64,000 nt of DNA, taken from positions 48,750 to 112,749 of the forward strand of contig CANMNN010000011.1 of NCBI GenBank assembly GCA_947499305.1, in the 5' to 3' direction. Shown here in pieces: positions 44,456 to 52,178 of this stretch. This DNA comes from an uncultured Arenicella sp. Its GTDB lineage: Bacteria; Pseudomonadota; Gammaproteobacteria; Arenicellales; Arenicellaceae. The position numbers were made by a program, and so were the translations under genes. Position 1 is the first letter of the stretch, and each line of letters opens with the position of its first letter. A model generated the notes under the pieces. The model had not been told where the DNA came from, ran no database searches, and saw nothing but the letters and a program-made list of their open reading frames with translations.

Positions 44456-46060
44456 ATGGATCTACGTAAAAGCAATATTCAGCGGCTACAAGAAGATAAA
44501 ATATATGACGTTCTTGTTCTCGGTGGCGGTATAAATGGCGCGGTTTCCGCAGCATCTTTGTCAGCAAAAGGCGCTAAGGTTGCGCTGATTGATAAAGGCG
44601 ATTTCGCTGGCTTAACCAGCTCCAATTCTTCGAATTTGGCTTGGGGTGGTATCAAGTATCTCGAGTCTCATGAGTACTTTTTAGTTAACAATCTCTGCAA
44701 GAGTCGCAATCATTTAATGCGCAGTTACCCCTCGACGGTAAAAGAGATTCGCTTTTTAACGACTATTGAAAAGGGTTTTCGTTTTCCCGCATGGTTTGTC
44801 TATTTGGGGACCATTTTTTATTGGATGATTGGGCGTTTTTTCACTCAAGGCCCTGACTATATGTCAGCCAAAGAAATTAAAAAGCGTGAGCCGTCAATTG
44901 ATACTTCAAATGCAGTCGGCGGCTTTGAGTATTCAGATGCATACCTCTATGACAACGATGCGCGGTTTGTTTTTAACTTTATTCGTTCAAGCATGAATTA
45001 TGGTTGCGTCGCGGCAAACTATGTAGAGTCTCTCGACGCCGTACGTAAAGACGGCGTTTGGGAAATCGCAGCAAGAGATAATATTTCAGGAGAGACATTT
45101 ACGATTAAATCTAGGGCGCTGATAAATGCTTGTGGTCCTTATGTAGATCAGCATAATGAACTTGCTGAGCAAAAAACTGAGCATCAGCATTTATTCTCGA
45201 AAGGTATTCATTTAATCGTCGATCGAGTTACCGAAGAGGAGCGAATTTTAGCGTTCTTTGCGAGCGATGGTCGCTTGTTCTTTGTGATCCCCATGGGCAA
45301 TAAAACCTCCGTGGGGACAACCGACACTCAGGTTGATAATCCTGATGTGGAAGTTACTGAAGAAGATCGCCAATTTGTGCTCGATAACATCAACGAATTA
45401 CTCGATTTAGAAAAACCTATCACTCGCGATGACATTATTGCTGAGAGATGTGGCGTGCGTCCCCTCGCGCAAAAGGGCGGCGATGGTGTTGCAGATTGGG
45501 TTAAGCTGTCGCGTAAGCATGCAGTCGATACTAATTTTGATGAGAAGCATTTGAGCATCTTTGGGGGTAAAACAACGGATTGCATCAACGTTGGCGATGA
45601 AATAGCAGGTCTAATTAAAGACATGGGAATCGAATTACCGTTTGAGGATTTCATTTGGTATGGAGAAGACGACGATACTGTGCGCGACGAATTCTACCAT
45701 CAGGCCAAGTTAATGGACCTGGACGCGTATACGGTTGAAGGTTCGAGTGAACCTTTGACTCAGCGCTTATGGCGTCGCTACGGCGGAATTGCTTTAGAGC
45801 TCCTGGAAGACATTCGTCAGAACCCTCGCCAGGCCGAGCGATTAATGAAAGACGCCGAATATCTACGTTGCGAAATTGAGCATACTGCGAGATACGAAAT
45901 GGTCACCAAACTTGATGATTTCTTACGGAGGCGTTCGAAGATAACTCAAGTTGTGCGCAATGAAGATATTATCGACGCGCCGGGTTTAATGGAGGCTTGT
46001 AAGATATTCTTTGGTGATGAAGCAGAAGCAAAACGTCAGGAGTATATTGATTCGCTCTAG
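44456..46060 (+). CDS. glpD: Glycerol-3-phosphate dehydrogenase, FAD-dependent (GlpD)
   Basis: 534 residues. FAD motif V-L-V-L-G-G-G-I-N-G-A-V at the N-terminus, S-S-N-L-A-W-G-G-I-K-Y-L-E, and a G-T-T-D-T segment of the DAO fold; C-terminal R-R-Y-G. GlpD feeds electrons from glycerol 3-phosphate to the respiratory quinone pool at the membrane. The open frame starts at 44384, but the homologous region begins at M-D-L-R-K (ATG 44456). No glpF, glpK or glpR is adjacent. A strong hairpin terminator lies in the leader and another follows the gene. Confidence 0.9.
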   Translation: MDLRKSNIQRLQEDKIYDVLVLGGGINGAVSAASLSAKGAKVALIDKGDFAGLTSSNSSNLAWGGIKYLESHEYFLVNNLCKSRNHLMRSYPSTVKEIRFLTTIEKGFRFPAWFVYLGTIFYWMIGRFFTQGPDYMSAKEIKKREPSIDTSNAVGGFEYSDAYLYDNDARFVFNFIRSSMNYGCVAANYVESLDAVRKDGVWEIAARDNISGETFTIKSRALINACGPYVDQHNELAEQKTEHQHLFSKGIHLIVDRVTEEERILAFFASDGRLFFVIPMGNKTSVGTTDTQVDNPDVEVTEEDRQFVLDNINELLDLEKPITRDDIIAERCGVRPLAQKGGDGVADWVKLSRKHAVDTNFDEKHLSIFGGKTTDCINVGDEIAGLIKDMGIELPFEDFIWYGEDDDTVRDEFYHQAKLMDLDAYTVEGSSEPLTQRLWRRYGGIALELLEDIRQNPRQAERLMKDAEYLRCEIEHTARYEMVTKLDDFLRRRSKITQVVRNEDIIDAPGLMEACKIFFGDEAEAKRQEYIDSL

Positions 46061-46131
46061 TGATCTTCTTACGCTCCCGGATAGAGGCGCTTATTTGCTG
46101 TAAGTAAATTGGAAGTAGCCTACTAGAAACC

Positions 46132-46170
46132 AAAAAGGCCAAGCTTCGACTTCGAAGCTTGGCCTTTTTT
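46132..46170. terminator. Bidirectional terminator after glpD
   Basis: Eighteen-base arms AAAAAGGCCAAGCTTCGA (46132-46149) and their complement (46152-46169) nearly touch, so the real stem is ~17 bases with a 4-base loop. T and A runs on both sides would end transcription from either direction. Confidence 0.92.
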
Positions 46171-46372
46171 AACAACTGGTTTGCTTAAAGCTTGTGCAGT
46201 TTATTGGCTTTAAACCAAGCATTTTTTGTTGATATTCGTTTGTGATAGCCCCAGCATTTTTTCATTTGAAGAAAATCGAGGTATATGTGATTAGGAGGGC
46301 GCTGGACAGTTCATTATGATTGCATAAGAAAAAGGTTTCGTTCATCTTTATTCTAAGAGGACAGTAAAACTT
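46171..46372. other. Gene-free stretch between glpD terminator and the insertion relic
   Basis: About 200 AT-rich bases (part of a nearly 800-base stretch from glpD to the first cassette gene that holds only relics). No supported gene or strong signal. Confidence 0.4.
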
Positions 46373-46480
46373 ATGGATTTAAAGAGAAATGCACATTATG
46401 TTTTTCAATTGATATATCACTTTGTATGGATTCCTAAATATAGAAATAACACGTTGTACACTCAGGAATTAATCCTGTAA
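46373..46480 (+). pseudogene. IS200/IS605-type transposase (TnpA) N-terminal remnant
   Basis: The 35-codon frame from ATG 46373 reads M-D-L-K-R-N-A-H-Y-V-F-Q-L-I-Y-H-F-V-W-I-P-K-Y-R before an in-frame stop at 46478. The Y-H-F-V-W-x-P-K-Y-R pattern is the N-terminal mark of IS200 transposases. The HUH motif and the catalytic Tyr are missing, so it is a fragment of an old insertion. Confidence 0.7.
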
Positions 46481-46687
46481 ATTAAAAAGAAAGTTGCTAA
46501 TTAGTCGAGCAAGTTCATCATTATTTTTTACGCGAAAAAACATCAACGATATGAGCAGCTTATTTCGCAGTTGCACAAGAAGGCACGCCTTGCTGCACGA
46601 ACTTGAATCGAACCACAACTTTTGGAATCAAGTTTGCTTGTCCAGGCTAACTGATGCCAAAACTATATTGTCGCCGAGCAAACCGTG

Positions 46688-46837
46688 ATGGCGATGAATG
46701 CCTTGAGCTATAGCTTGCCTGAAGAGCCCGGTCTAACAGACGTGATAAATAGTGCCTACAAATATACTCAGAATGACGAAGTCTATAAATCTGAGAAATT
46801 TAGAAAGGACCTTGAAGCGTATTTGAAACTTAGATAA
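46688..46837 (+). CDS. Short open frame of unknown status
   Basis: 49 codons, reading M-A-M-N-A-L-S-Y-S-L-P-E-E-P-G-L-T with a charged C-terminal half. It may be the tail of a decayed gene or a small gene. No family is recognised, and no Shine-Dalgarno is evident. It lies between the IS200 relic and the cassette array. Confidence 0.25.
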   Translation: MAMNALSYSLPEEPGLTDVINSAYKYTQNDEVYKSEKFRKDLEAYLKLR

Positions 46838-46934
46838 GCCAATATTATTTGTTGGTATTTGTTGGGTACGACTCGTTCTAGCGGCACTATAGACTCAATG
46901 TAACTGATGTCTAAAGTTCGAATATTTAAAATAT

Positions 46935-46968
46935 CCCGACATCTTGTCGGGTAATAAAACTGTTATAC
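46935..46968 (+). other. Left boundary of the cassette array: hairpin and core site
   Basis: A 7-base stem CCCGACA/TGTCGGG (46935-46951) and, 10 bases later, the core GTTATAC (46962-46968). This core and the next two bases (ACGTATAAC in complement) match exactly the first core of attC1 at 47362-47370, as expected where a cassette begins. I cannot tell if this is the end of an older attC, an attI site or a remnant. Confidence 0.6.
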
Positions 46969-46979
46969 GTATCAATCTT

Positions 46980-47369
46980 ATGAGTAATTTTCCCATTGCG
47001 TCAGATGAGTCCATGGTCGGTGAGTATCCGGCACTAAGTAAGTCAGGTGGCGGGTATTTCTATGATGATATTCTTGAATATCGCGTTTGGTGTCGCCCTT
47101 GGTTAGGTGCTCCAGACGAATTTGAAGGTGAAATTTATTATTATCCCTTTTCAACATATGAACAGGCATTAGAGTTTTCTCAGGCTACAGAAGGTGCAGA
47201 AGACCCTTTGGTTTTAATTAGGCAGATTGAGTGGTTAGATGAACCAGAAGAAAATACGTTTATTCATAAAAAGGGTGAACGTATTACTGAATGGTTGGTT
47301 GAATGGCTTGAAGGTAGTAAAAGAAAATCAAATACTATAAAAAATTTTCTTAATAATGCGAACGTATAA
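46980..47369 (+). CDS. Cassette 1 protein, hypothetical
   Basis: 129 residues. Opens M-S-N-F-P-I-A-S-D-E-S-M-V-G-E-Y-P-A-L, then S-G-G-G-Y-F-Y-D-D-I-L-E-Y-R-V-W-C, two recognisable blocks that I recall from proteins encoded on integron cassettes. Acidic, soluble; function unknown. The frame begins upstream, but ATG 46980 is 12 bases inside the cassette and fits best. The stop TAA lies within the first core of attC1. Confidence 0.75.
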   Translation: MSNFPIASDESMVGEYPALSKSGGGYFYDDILEYRVWCRPWLGAPDEFEGEIYYYPFSTYEQALEFSQATEGAEDPLVLIRQIEWLDEPEENTFIHKKGERITEWLVEWLEGSKRKSNTIKNFLNNANV

Positions 47370-47447
47370 CAAGTTCAAAAACGAAAGCGCGCACTGTGTG
47401 CGCTCGGACGCCGGGAAAACCCGGCGCCCGTTTTAAAGGCGTTATAT
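47364..47447 (+). repeat. attC1 recombination site
   Basis: Core R'' GTATAAC (47364-47370), then palindromic arms including GCGCCGGG/CCCGGCGC-type pairing around AAAA, ending at core GTTATAT (47441-47447). The ATG of the next cassette gene starts inside the final core. The GC-rich inner hairpin with T-rich flank could also act as a terminator. Confidence 0.85.
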
Positions 47448-47991
47448 GTACAATAATTGTTTCAAGGTATTTCTATTTTTCTTAATATTGACCTTCAATT
47501 CTAAGAGCAATGCTGGTGAATCGGAAATAGAGATATTTACACGAACCTATGTAGATGCTTCGGCGAGCAATGATCGTGAAGCATTGGAGTCATTGTTCTA
47601 CGATGCCTGGGATAAATGTAAATTCCAGAAGCATAACGATTCAATGAAGTTACATTTCCTCAATATAATATCTGAAGCAAATTTTAGATCTGGGTATAAG
47701 TATGAATTACTTCCGATCATCATAAGCCCTGGGCAAGAAAAAGAAAATTTAGCGATATTTCTCGGGGTTCCAAATGTTGAATATTATCCAATTAATCCAT
47801 CTCATGAACTTCGTATTACTCAAAGAATCGAAAACAGTTCTATTGCATACGGACACCCAGTTAAGAAGATTAAGAATAAATGGTATTTCGTACATGCTTG
47901 TGCAGGAGAAGGTATGGACGAATATCTAAAAAGAATTAGTGAATATGAACAAGATAGTTTTGAATTTAATATGGAAGGTTTAGTTGAATAA
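47446..47991 (+). CDS. Cassette 2 protein, exported, hypothetical
   Basis: 181 residues. N-terminal signal peptide: M-Y-N-N-C-F-K, hydrophobic core F-L-F-F-L-I-L-T-F, cleavage near S-N-A-G. The mature part is mixed alpha/beta and not recognised, with two Cys (K-C-K-F and H-A-C-A). The start ATG 47446 overlaps the last core of attC1, so the leader before it is in attC DNA. AT-rich codon use is unlike the backbone genes. Confidence 0.7.
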   Translation: MYNNCFKVFLFFLILTFNSKSNAGESEIEIFTRTYVDASASNDREALESLFYDAWDKCKFQKHNDSMKLHFLNIISEANFRSGYKYELLPIIISPGQEKENLAIFLGVPNVEYYPINPSHELRITQRIENSSIAYGHPVKKIKNKWYFVHACAGEGMDEYLKRISEYEQDSFEFNMEGLVE

Positions 47992-47994
47992 AAC

Positions 47995-48075
47995 ATATAA
48001 CAAGTTCAAAAACGAATGCACGCACTGCGTGCGTACGGACGCGCTATTCGCGCGCCCGTTTTAAAGGCGTTAGGT
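47995..48075 (+). repeat. attC2 recombination site
   Basis: Core ATATAAC (47995-48001), stem with inner loops GCACGCACTGCGTGCG and CGCGCTATTCGCGCG, final core GTTAGGT (48069-48075) that matches the canonical GTTRRRY. Confidence 0.88.
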
Positions 48076-48080
48076 TTATT

Positions 48081-48545
48081 TTGATAACGATCACAGTAGC
48101 ATATCGTCTTCACGAATATTTGGAGATAGTTCGGGATTTTTTACCTATAGCTTTAGCGAGGCACGCCGAGCGAAAAGGTAAAACATTCAAAGGCGCTAAA
48201 TGGTATCACTCATTATCGCTTTACTTATTGGCTCCTCCGGCATTCTTTTACAAGAGGTCAAGGGTGGGAGATTGTACTTTCGAAATTGATGAATATGGAA
48301 TACGCCGCACTTCTAAAACTGGCTTAAAGACTATAGAGTGGGAAAATATACGGCATGTACAAAAATTATCTAGTGCATACCTTATAGAGCTCAACGAAGG
48401 TTCGCTACCAATTCCGTACCGGTGTTTTAATGCAGAGGAACAAGATCTTTTCTCATCATACATCGCGTCAGAAAAACCTAACAAGTTCGAAAACGAAAAC
48501 GCCGCAAGCGGCACGGGCGTCGTTAAAACGCGCCGCCCGTTTTAA
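48081..48545 (+). CDS. Cassette 3 protein, YcxB-like domain
   Basis: 154 residues. The middle resembles the YcxB-like C-terminal domain: F-E-I-D-E-Y-G-I-R-R-T-S, W-E-N-I-R-H-V and a later F-x-x-E-E-Q-D-L-F-S-S-Y. Start TTG 48081 lies 6 bases after the attC2 core; the N-terminus looks short for the family. The frame runs on into attC3: the last ~22 residues, after P-N-K-F-E-N-E-N, are encoded by attC3, and the stop lies inside it. Whether they are part of the functional protein is unclear. Confidence 0.6.
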   Translation: MITITVAYRLHEYLEIVRDFLPIALARHAERKGKTFKGAKWYHSLSLYLLAPPAFFYKRSRVGDCTFEIDEYGIRRTSKTGLKTIEWENIRHVQKLSSAYLIELNEGSLPIPYRCFNAEEQDLFSSYIASEKPNKFENENAASGTGVVKTRRPF

Positions 48546-48556
48546 CGACGTTAGGT
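48476..48556 (+). repeat. attC3 recombination site
   Basis: Cores ACCTAAC (48476-48482, canonical) and GTTAGGT (48550-48556, canonical), with arms CGCCGC-AAGC-GGC and CGGGCGTCGTTAAAACG... It is the best match to the integron consensus in the window and overlaps the 3' end of the cassette 3 reading frame. Confidence 0.9.
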
Positions 48557-48558
48557 TT

Positions 48559-49047
48559 GTGAAAGCCGTTCTGATTTTCTGTGTGATAAGTTTTTTATCA
48601 GGCTGCGCTCCAAGTCTAAAGACAAAAGCACTTCAGCTAATGGACGGGGCTTCGATCCAGAACGCTCCACTAAACTGGAGAGATCGTGTTTGGGATATAA
48701 AGGTTAATGAGTTCTATGAAAATAAGACTTACGCGCTGAAGGCACGATTCAAGGAGAATAAATTTCCTTATTACTCTTGCCTATTCAGGGGTAAAGATGA
48801 CCCTTGGCTTGAATTGGAAATTTTGGAATGGGACGATGGAATAAAAGTTGAAAAAGATTTAGTCGCTTTGTATGTTCAACACGGAGCTTATATCGAAATA
48901 CTCCTTTCTGGAGATATGTGTGATCATTACGACATATTGATGACCAAAATCACTGAAAACGGGATTCGGGGCTACATAACTTTTCAAGGTTGGGGGCATA
49001 TGGAGGTGTATGGGCTGGTGAATATAAATAAAAATGAAAACCCCTAA
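48559..49047 (+). CDS. Cassette 4 protein, lipoprotein, hypothetical
   Basis: 162 residues from GTG 48559. Signal V-K-A-V-L-I-F-C-V-I-S-F with lipobox F-L-S-G-C, so it is likely a lipid-anchored protein. The mature part contains W-R-D-R-V-W-D-I-K-V and a Cys in D-M-C-D-H; not recognised. GTG lies 2 bases after the attC3 core. A longer frame from 48430 reads through attC3 and is not believed. The stop codon lies in the first core of attC4. Confidence 0.7.
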   Translation: MKAVLIFCVISFLSGCAPSLKTKALQLMDGASIQNAPLNWRDRVWDIKVNEFYENKTYALKARFKENKFPYYSCLFRGKDDPWLELEILEWDDGIKVEKDLVALYVQHGAYIEILLSGDMCDHYDILMTKITENGIRGYITFQGWGHMEVYGLVNINKNENP

Positions 49048-49101
49048 CAAGTTACCAAATTACGCTCTGCCCATTAATTGGCTCGACGGGACGCGTTATG
49101 A
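49042..49101 (+). repeat. attC4, divergent terminal site
   Basis: Core CCCTAAC (49042-49048), shorter (60 bases) arm with CCAAATTA/TAATTGG pairing, and a non-canonical final core GTTATGA (49095-49101). Its match to the cassette start is limited to CCTAAC. Probably the last site in the array and partly degraded. Confidence 0.65.
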
Positions 49102-49141
49102 GTGAATGGTTTAATATTTCTTTGCATAAAGGGACAAAAAA

Positions 49142-50020
49142 ATGAACATAAAAATACTTATTATAGGACTACTCATCAGTAGTGGCTTGGCTAATGCAGC
49201 CGAAGAACGAACCGTTGCTTTTTCAGGTACGATTGCAGATAAATATAAAAATGAAGAACAACCCGTACAGGTGTTTACCTGCGATAATTACCAACAAACA
49301 CCGACCTTTTCTCTTTGCTGGGATGGCTCCACCAGCCCCAGCTGTGTTAACACCACAGAAGCTAATGAAAACATTAATGACCATCAATTTAAATACGGGC
49401 AAACCGGGGATATCTTTTTAACGAAATACTATTTAGCTTCTCCACCAGCACCACTGCCGTCTGCTAATGGTGGTCCGGTTGTTTTAGGTTTACTTAAACC
49501 AGACGATCAATTTGTATTGACCGAAAATGCAGAAGCGATAGCCATCAATATGGATTACACCCTTCTTCAAGCTGTATACCTAAGCGACATTACTATAGAT
49601 TATAAAAAGGGGTTTAATTGCACCGCTATCCAATCCTGCAATATCCCAGTTAATACTGTATGCCCAATATTTCCGTATGATCCTAGCTCTGGAAAGAAAT
49701 CAGGTGTTGGTAAAGGTATTGGCTTAATGAGTAAAGATGATAACAGCCAAGGGAAAATATTTTTACCATTTACAGATAGAGCATTAGAAAAACCATTACA
49801 GTGCCATGTATCCATACTAAACGACATTATTAAGGATTATACAGTTCACTTTGTTGAGCACGATGGCAAAAACAAACCAACAACAACGGATAAAATCAAT
49901 TTAACGAATGCTTATATCCAACAAAATACTCCAGGGTCTGATTACTCGCTATCAGTAGTCTATACAAAAAGAAACCCCGGCGAATATGGTGCCCGATGTT
50001 TACCTGTCTATACAGAATGA
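49142..50020 (+). CDS. Exported protein of unknown function
   Basis: 292 residues. Signal peptide M-N-I-K-I-L-I-I-G-L-L-I-S-S-G-L-A-N-A, cleavage after A-N-A. The mature part has at least eight Cys (C-D-N-Y, L-C-W-D, S-C-V-N, F-N-C-T, S-C-N-I, V-C-P-I, Q-C-H-V, R-C-L-P), a disulfide-rich exported protein. No family recognised. No attC follows it, so it is outside the clear array, though AT-rich like the cassettes. AGGGACAAAA (49130-49139) just before it recurs inverted (50032-50041) just after it. Confidence 0.7.
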   Translation: MNIKILIIGLLISSGLANAAEERTVAFSGTIADKYKNEEQPVQVFTCDNYQQTPTFSLCWDGSTSPSCVNTTEANENINDHQFKYGQTGDIFLTKYYLASPPAPLPSANGGPVVLGLLKPDDQFVLTENAEAIAINMDYTLLQAVYLSDITIDYKKGFNCTAIQSCNIPVNTVCPIFPYDPSSGKKSGVGKGIGLMSKDDNSQGKIFLPFTDRALEKPLQCHVSILNDIIKDYTVHFVEHDGKNKPTTTDKINLTNAYIQQNTPGSDYSLSVVYTKRNPGEYGARCLPVYTE

Positions 50021-50522
50021 CTCCATTGGTGTTTTGTCCCTGAAGGTAACGAGTTTAGGCATTGGATGCGGAGTTTCACCAAAGAGATGTCCTATGAATT
50101 CTTGAAAATAAGCTGGTTCCTGAGATCAATAAATTTGGCGTCGCTTGTATTAATAGGGTCAGAACCGCGTGAGCTGAACGCCCAGATGGGTACGTAATAC
50201 TAACTGCGGTTAAATCGCTAATAATAAAACGAGTCTAAGGCGAGTCGTTTTAAAGATCCGGATTAAAATGAATATTCGGTAGGTAAGCCAAATTCATGAG
50301 GGGTGGGGTAGTCCGATAGACTGGCTGTACCTTATGGATATTCTTTGTACATTCAAAGAAGTGATACCTTTTGCCGGCACTCCGTGGCAGGCAAAAGGTA
50401 ATTTATGCAAAAATAATTAGCGATGTATTTAGAGTTTGTCTTACTTCTTAAAGAGAGCCTTCGGCTGTAAGAGAGCCTTCGGCTGAGTTCGGCCAATTCT
50501 CTAAAGATAGCGCCCTAAGAGA
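50021..50522. other. Gene-free stretch with hairpins and a tandem repeat
   Basis: About 500 bases. Holds a 10-base perfect stem ACCTTTTGCC (50366-50375) / GGCAAAAGGT (50390-50399), a 7-base TTCTTTG/CAAAGAA hairpin before it (50341-50360), and a 17-base unit repeated in tandem (50451-50467 and 50469-50485, each with AGCC-TTC-GGCT). The repeat lies just past the stop of the acyl-CoA ligase on the minus strand and may be its terminator. Nothing else recognised. Confidence 0.6.
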
Positions 50523-52178
50523 CTAAGCCCAAACAACCGTATCTTTTTGAACTTCTAGCAACGGTAAAAACATTTCTTCCAATTCAGCGCGCTTTACCTT
50601 CATGGTTGGTGTTAGCAAGCCGTTTTCGATTGTCCAAGGCTCGTCGACAATTCGAATGCCTCCAACAACCTCATGCTTTTCAATTTGACCATTAACTTCA
50701 GTGACCGTAGCGATAAGGCTTTGTTCTACCTCTTCTTTACTCATGCCTTCGGCGACTTCTTTCGACAGAACTACCACCACCATGGCTGTCGGCAAGCCGC
50801 TGCCCATCACGCACATTTGCTCGATCAAAACGTTGCTCGCTAACTTAGATTCAATTGGCACGGGAGCAACGTATTTGCCTTTGCCAGATTTAAAAATATC
50901 TTTAACTCGGCCGGTGATGGTTAGGTAGCCATCGGAGTCCATATCGGCTTTGTCGCCGGTTCTAAAATAGCCATCTTCAGTAAATGACTCGGCCGTGACC
51001 TCTGGGTTTTTATAATACTCGGTAAACACTGCAGGGCCTTTTATTAACACTTCTCCCATATCAGAGATTTTGATGTCAAAGCCTTCTACGGCCTTGCCGA
51101 TAGTGCCGACTTTACTGACTTTGAATGGATGCTGGCTAGTTGCTAGCCCCATGGTCTCACTCATTCCCCAGCCTTCAGCAATATCAATTCCAAGCTTGCC
51201 ATACCACTTTAGAATCGAGGGTGAAATTGGCGCTGAACCACTGCCGTAAGACTTGGTGTTATCAAAGCCTAATTGGGCTTTGATTTTCTTTTTGACGATG
51301 CCACCGACAACTGGTATTCGCAGCAACATGCTTAGTTTTGCTTGAGGAATGTTAGCGAGAACTTGAGATTGAAACTTCACCCAGAGGCGTGGCACTGAAA
51401 TGAATGAAGTGGTTTGAGCGCTTCGAAGGTCACGAATAAACGTGTCGAGGCTTTCGTTGAACGTAACAGTAGCGCCACAGTAAAGGCTATTGTATTCAAC
51501 TAAGCCGCGCTCGGTAACATGTGCGAGTGGTAAATATGATAGGTAACGCTCATCATCTCCGGTGCCTAATGCGTGCACACTAACGGCGGCCGAGAAGCAA
51601 ATGTTTTCATACGTTATGACAACGCCTTTCGGGTTGCCTGTTGAGCCCGATGTGTACACGATTGAAAACACATCTTCCAAATTAGGCTTGTTGATTTCTT
51701 CACCAGCGAGCGGCTCATTGCTCGCAATCAAGTCAGTCATCGATTGCTGACATTGAACGTCTGATTTGGTCATGCTAATCGATATGACAGAATCAGGGAT
51801 ACTCTCTTGCGCAACTGCCGGCTTGGCAATATCACCTACTATGATAGCCTTGGCTTCACTGTGTTCTAACACATAGGTAATTACTTTTTCACCGGCTGTG
51901 GCATATATTGGAGTAGGAATTAAGCCTGCTGCAACCAAGGCATAGTCTGCGATGAACCAGTCTGCACAGTTGTTTCCCAAGATGGCAACACGGTCCCCTT
52001 TTTTTAACCCCAGCTTGATCAGCCCTTGTGCCAAACGCAAGGTTTTATCGTAAACCTCAGTCCACGTATCTTCTACGTATTCGCCGTTAGTCGGTTGCCG
52101 CAAATACACTTTGTTGGGCGTCTTTTCCACTCGGCGGGCGAACATCTCCATTGGCGTAACGTTTTGATTAGGGATCAT
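50523..52178 (-). CDS. Long-chain acyl-CoA synthetase family protein
   Basis: 551 residues, AMP-forming ligase of the FadD/ACSL kind. P-loop Y-T-S-G-S-T-G-N-P-K-G, G-W-G-M-S-E-T-M-G, D-G-Y-L-T-I-T-G-R-V-K-D and the C-terminal Lys in T-P-T-M-K-V-K-R. Activates fatty acids to CoA or AMP forms for beta-oxidation or lipid synthesis. It lies alone in its strand, with a divergent haloalkane dehalogenase 359 bases away. The substrate chain length is unknown. Confidence 0.88.
   Translation of the reverse strand: MIPNQNVTPMEMFARRVEKTPNKVYLRQPTNGEYVEDTWTEVYDKTLRLAQGLIKLGLKKGDRVAILGNNCADWFIADYALVAAGLIPTPIYATAGEKVITYVLEHSEAKAIIVGDIAKPAVAQESIPDSVISISMTKSDVQCQQSMTDLIASNEPLAGEEINKPNLEDVFSIVYTSGSTGNPKGVVITYENICFSAAVSVHALGTGDDERYLSYLPLAHVTERGLVEYNSLYCGATVTFNESLDTFIRDLRSAQTTSFISVPRLWVKFQSQVLANIPQAKLSMLLRIPVVGGIVKKKIKAQLGFDNTKSYGSGSAPISPSILKWYGKLGIDIAEGWGMSETMGLATSQHPFKVSKVGTIGKAVEGFDIKISDMGEVLIKGPAVFTEYYKNPEVTAESFTEDGYFRTGDKADMDSDGYLTITGRVKDIFKSGKGKYVAPVPIESKLASNVLIEQMCVMGSGLPTAMVVVVLSKEVAEGMSKEEVEQSLIATVTEVNGQIEKHEVVGGIRIVDEPWTIENGLLTPTMKVKRAELEEMFLPLLEVQKDTVVWA

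Larger units (their letters stand above)
46962..49101 (+). mobile_element. Integron gene-cassette array without integrase in the window
   Basis: Four ORFs on one strand, each followed by a structured ~60-84-base attC-like site. Three sites share CAAGTTC-AAAACGAA-type left ends and CGTTTTAA...CGTTA right ends. In the first three cassettes the bases that open the cassette are the exact complement of the first core of its own attC (GTTATACGT/ACGTATAAC; GTTATATGT/ACATATAAC; GTTAGGTTT/AAACCTAAC). The fourth matches only partly. All genes read toward their attC. No intI gene is visible within 64 kb, so this is a cluster of attC sites lacking an integrase, or part of a longer array. Confidence 0.85.

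Noticed and set aside
46494..46688. 64-codon frame after the IS200 relic
   Set aside because: Ser/Arg-rich, no homology I can see, and it lies in decayed sequence.
48430..48558. Upstream extension of the cassette 4 gene
   Set aside because: The extension runs through attC3 and the end of cassette 3; the lipobox signal places the real start at GTG 48559.
46962..49101. CRISPR array reading of the repeated elements
   Set aside because: Units are 60-84 bases, palindromic with differing arms, and separated by full genes; this is an attC pattern. No cas genes.
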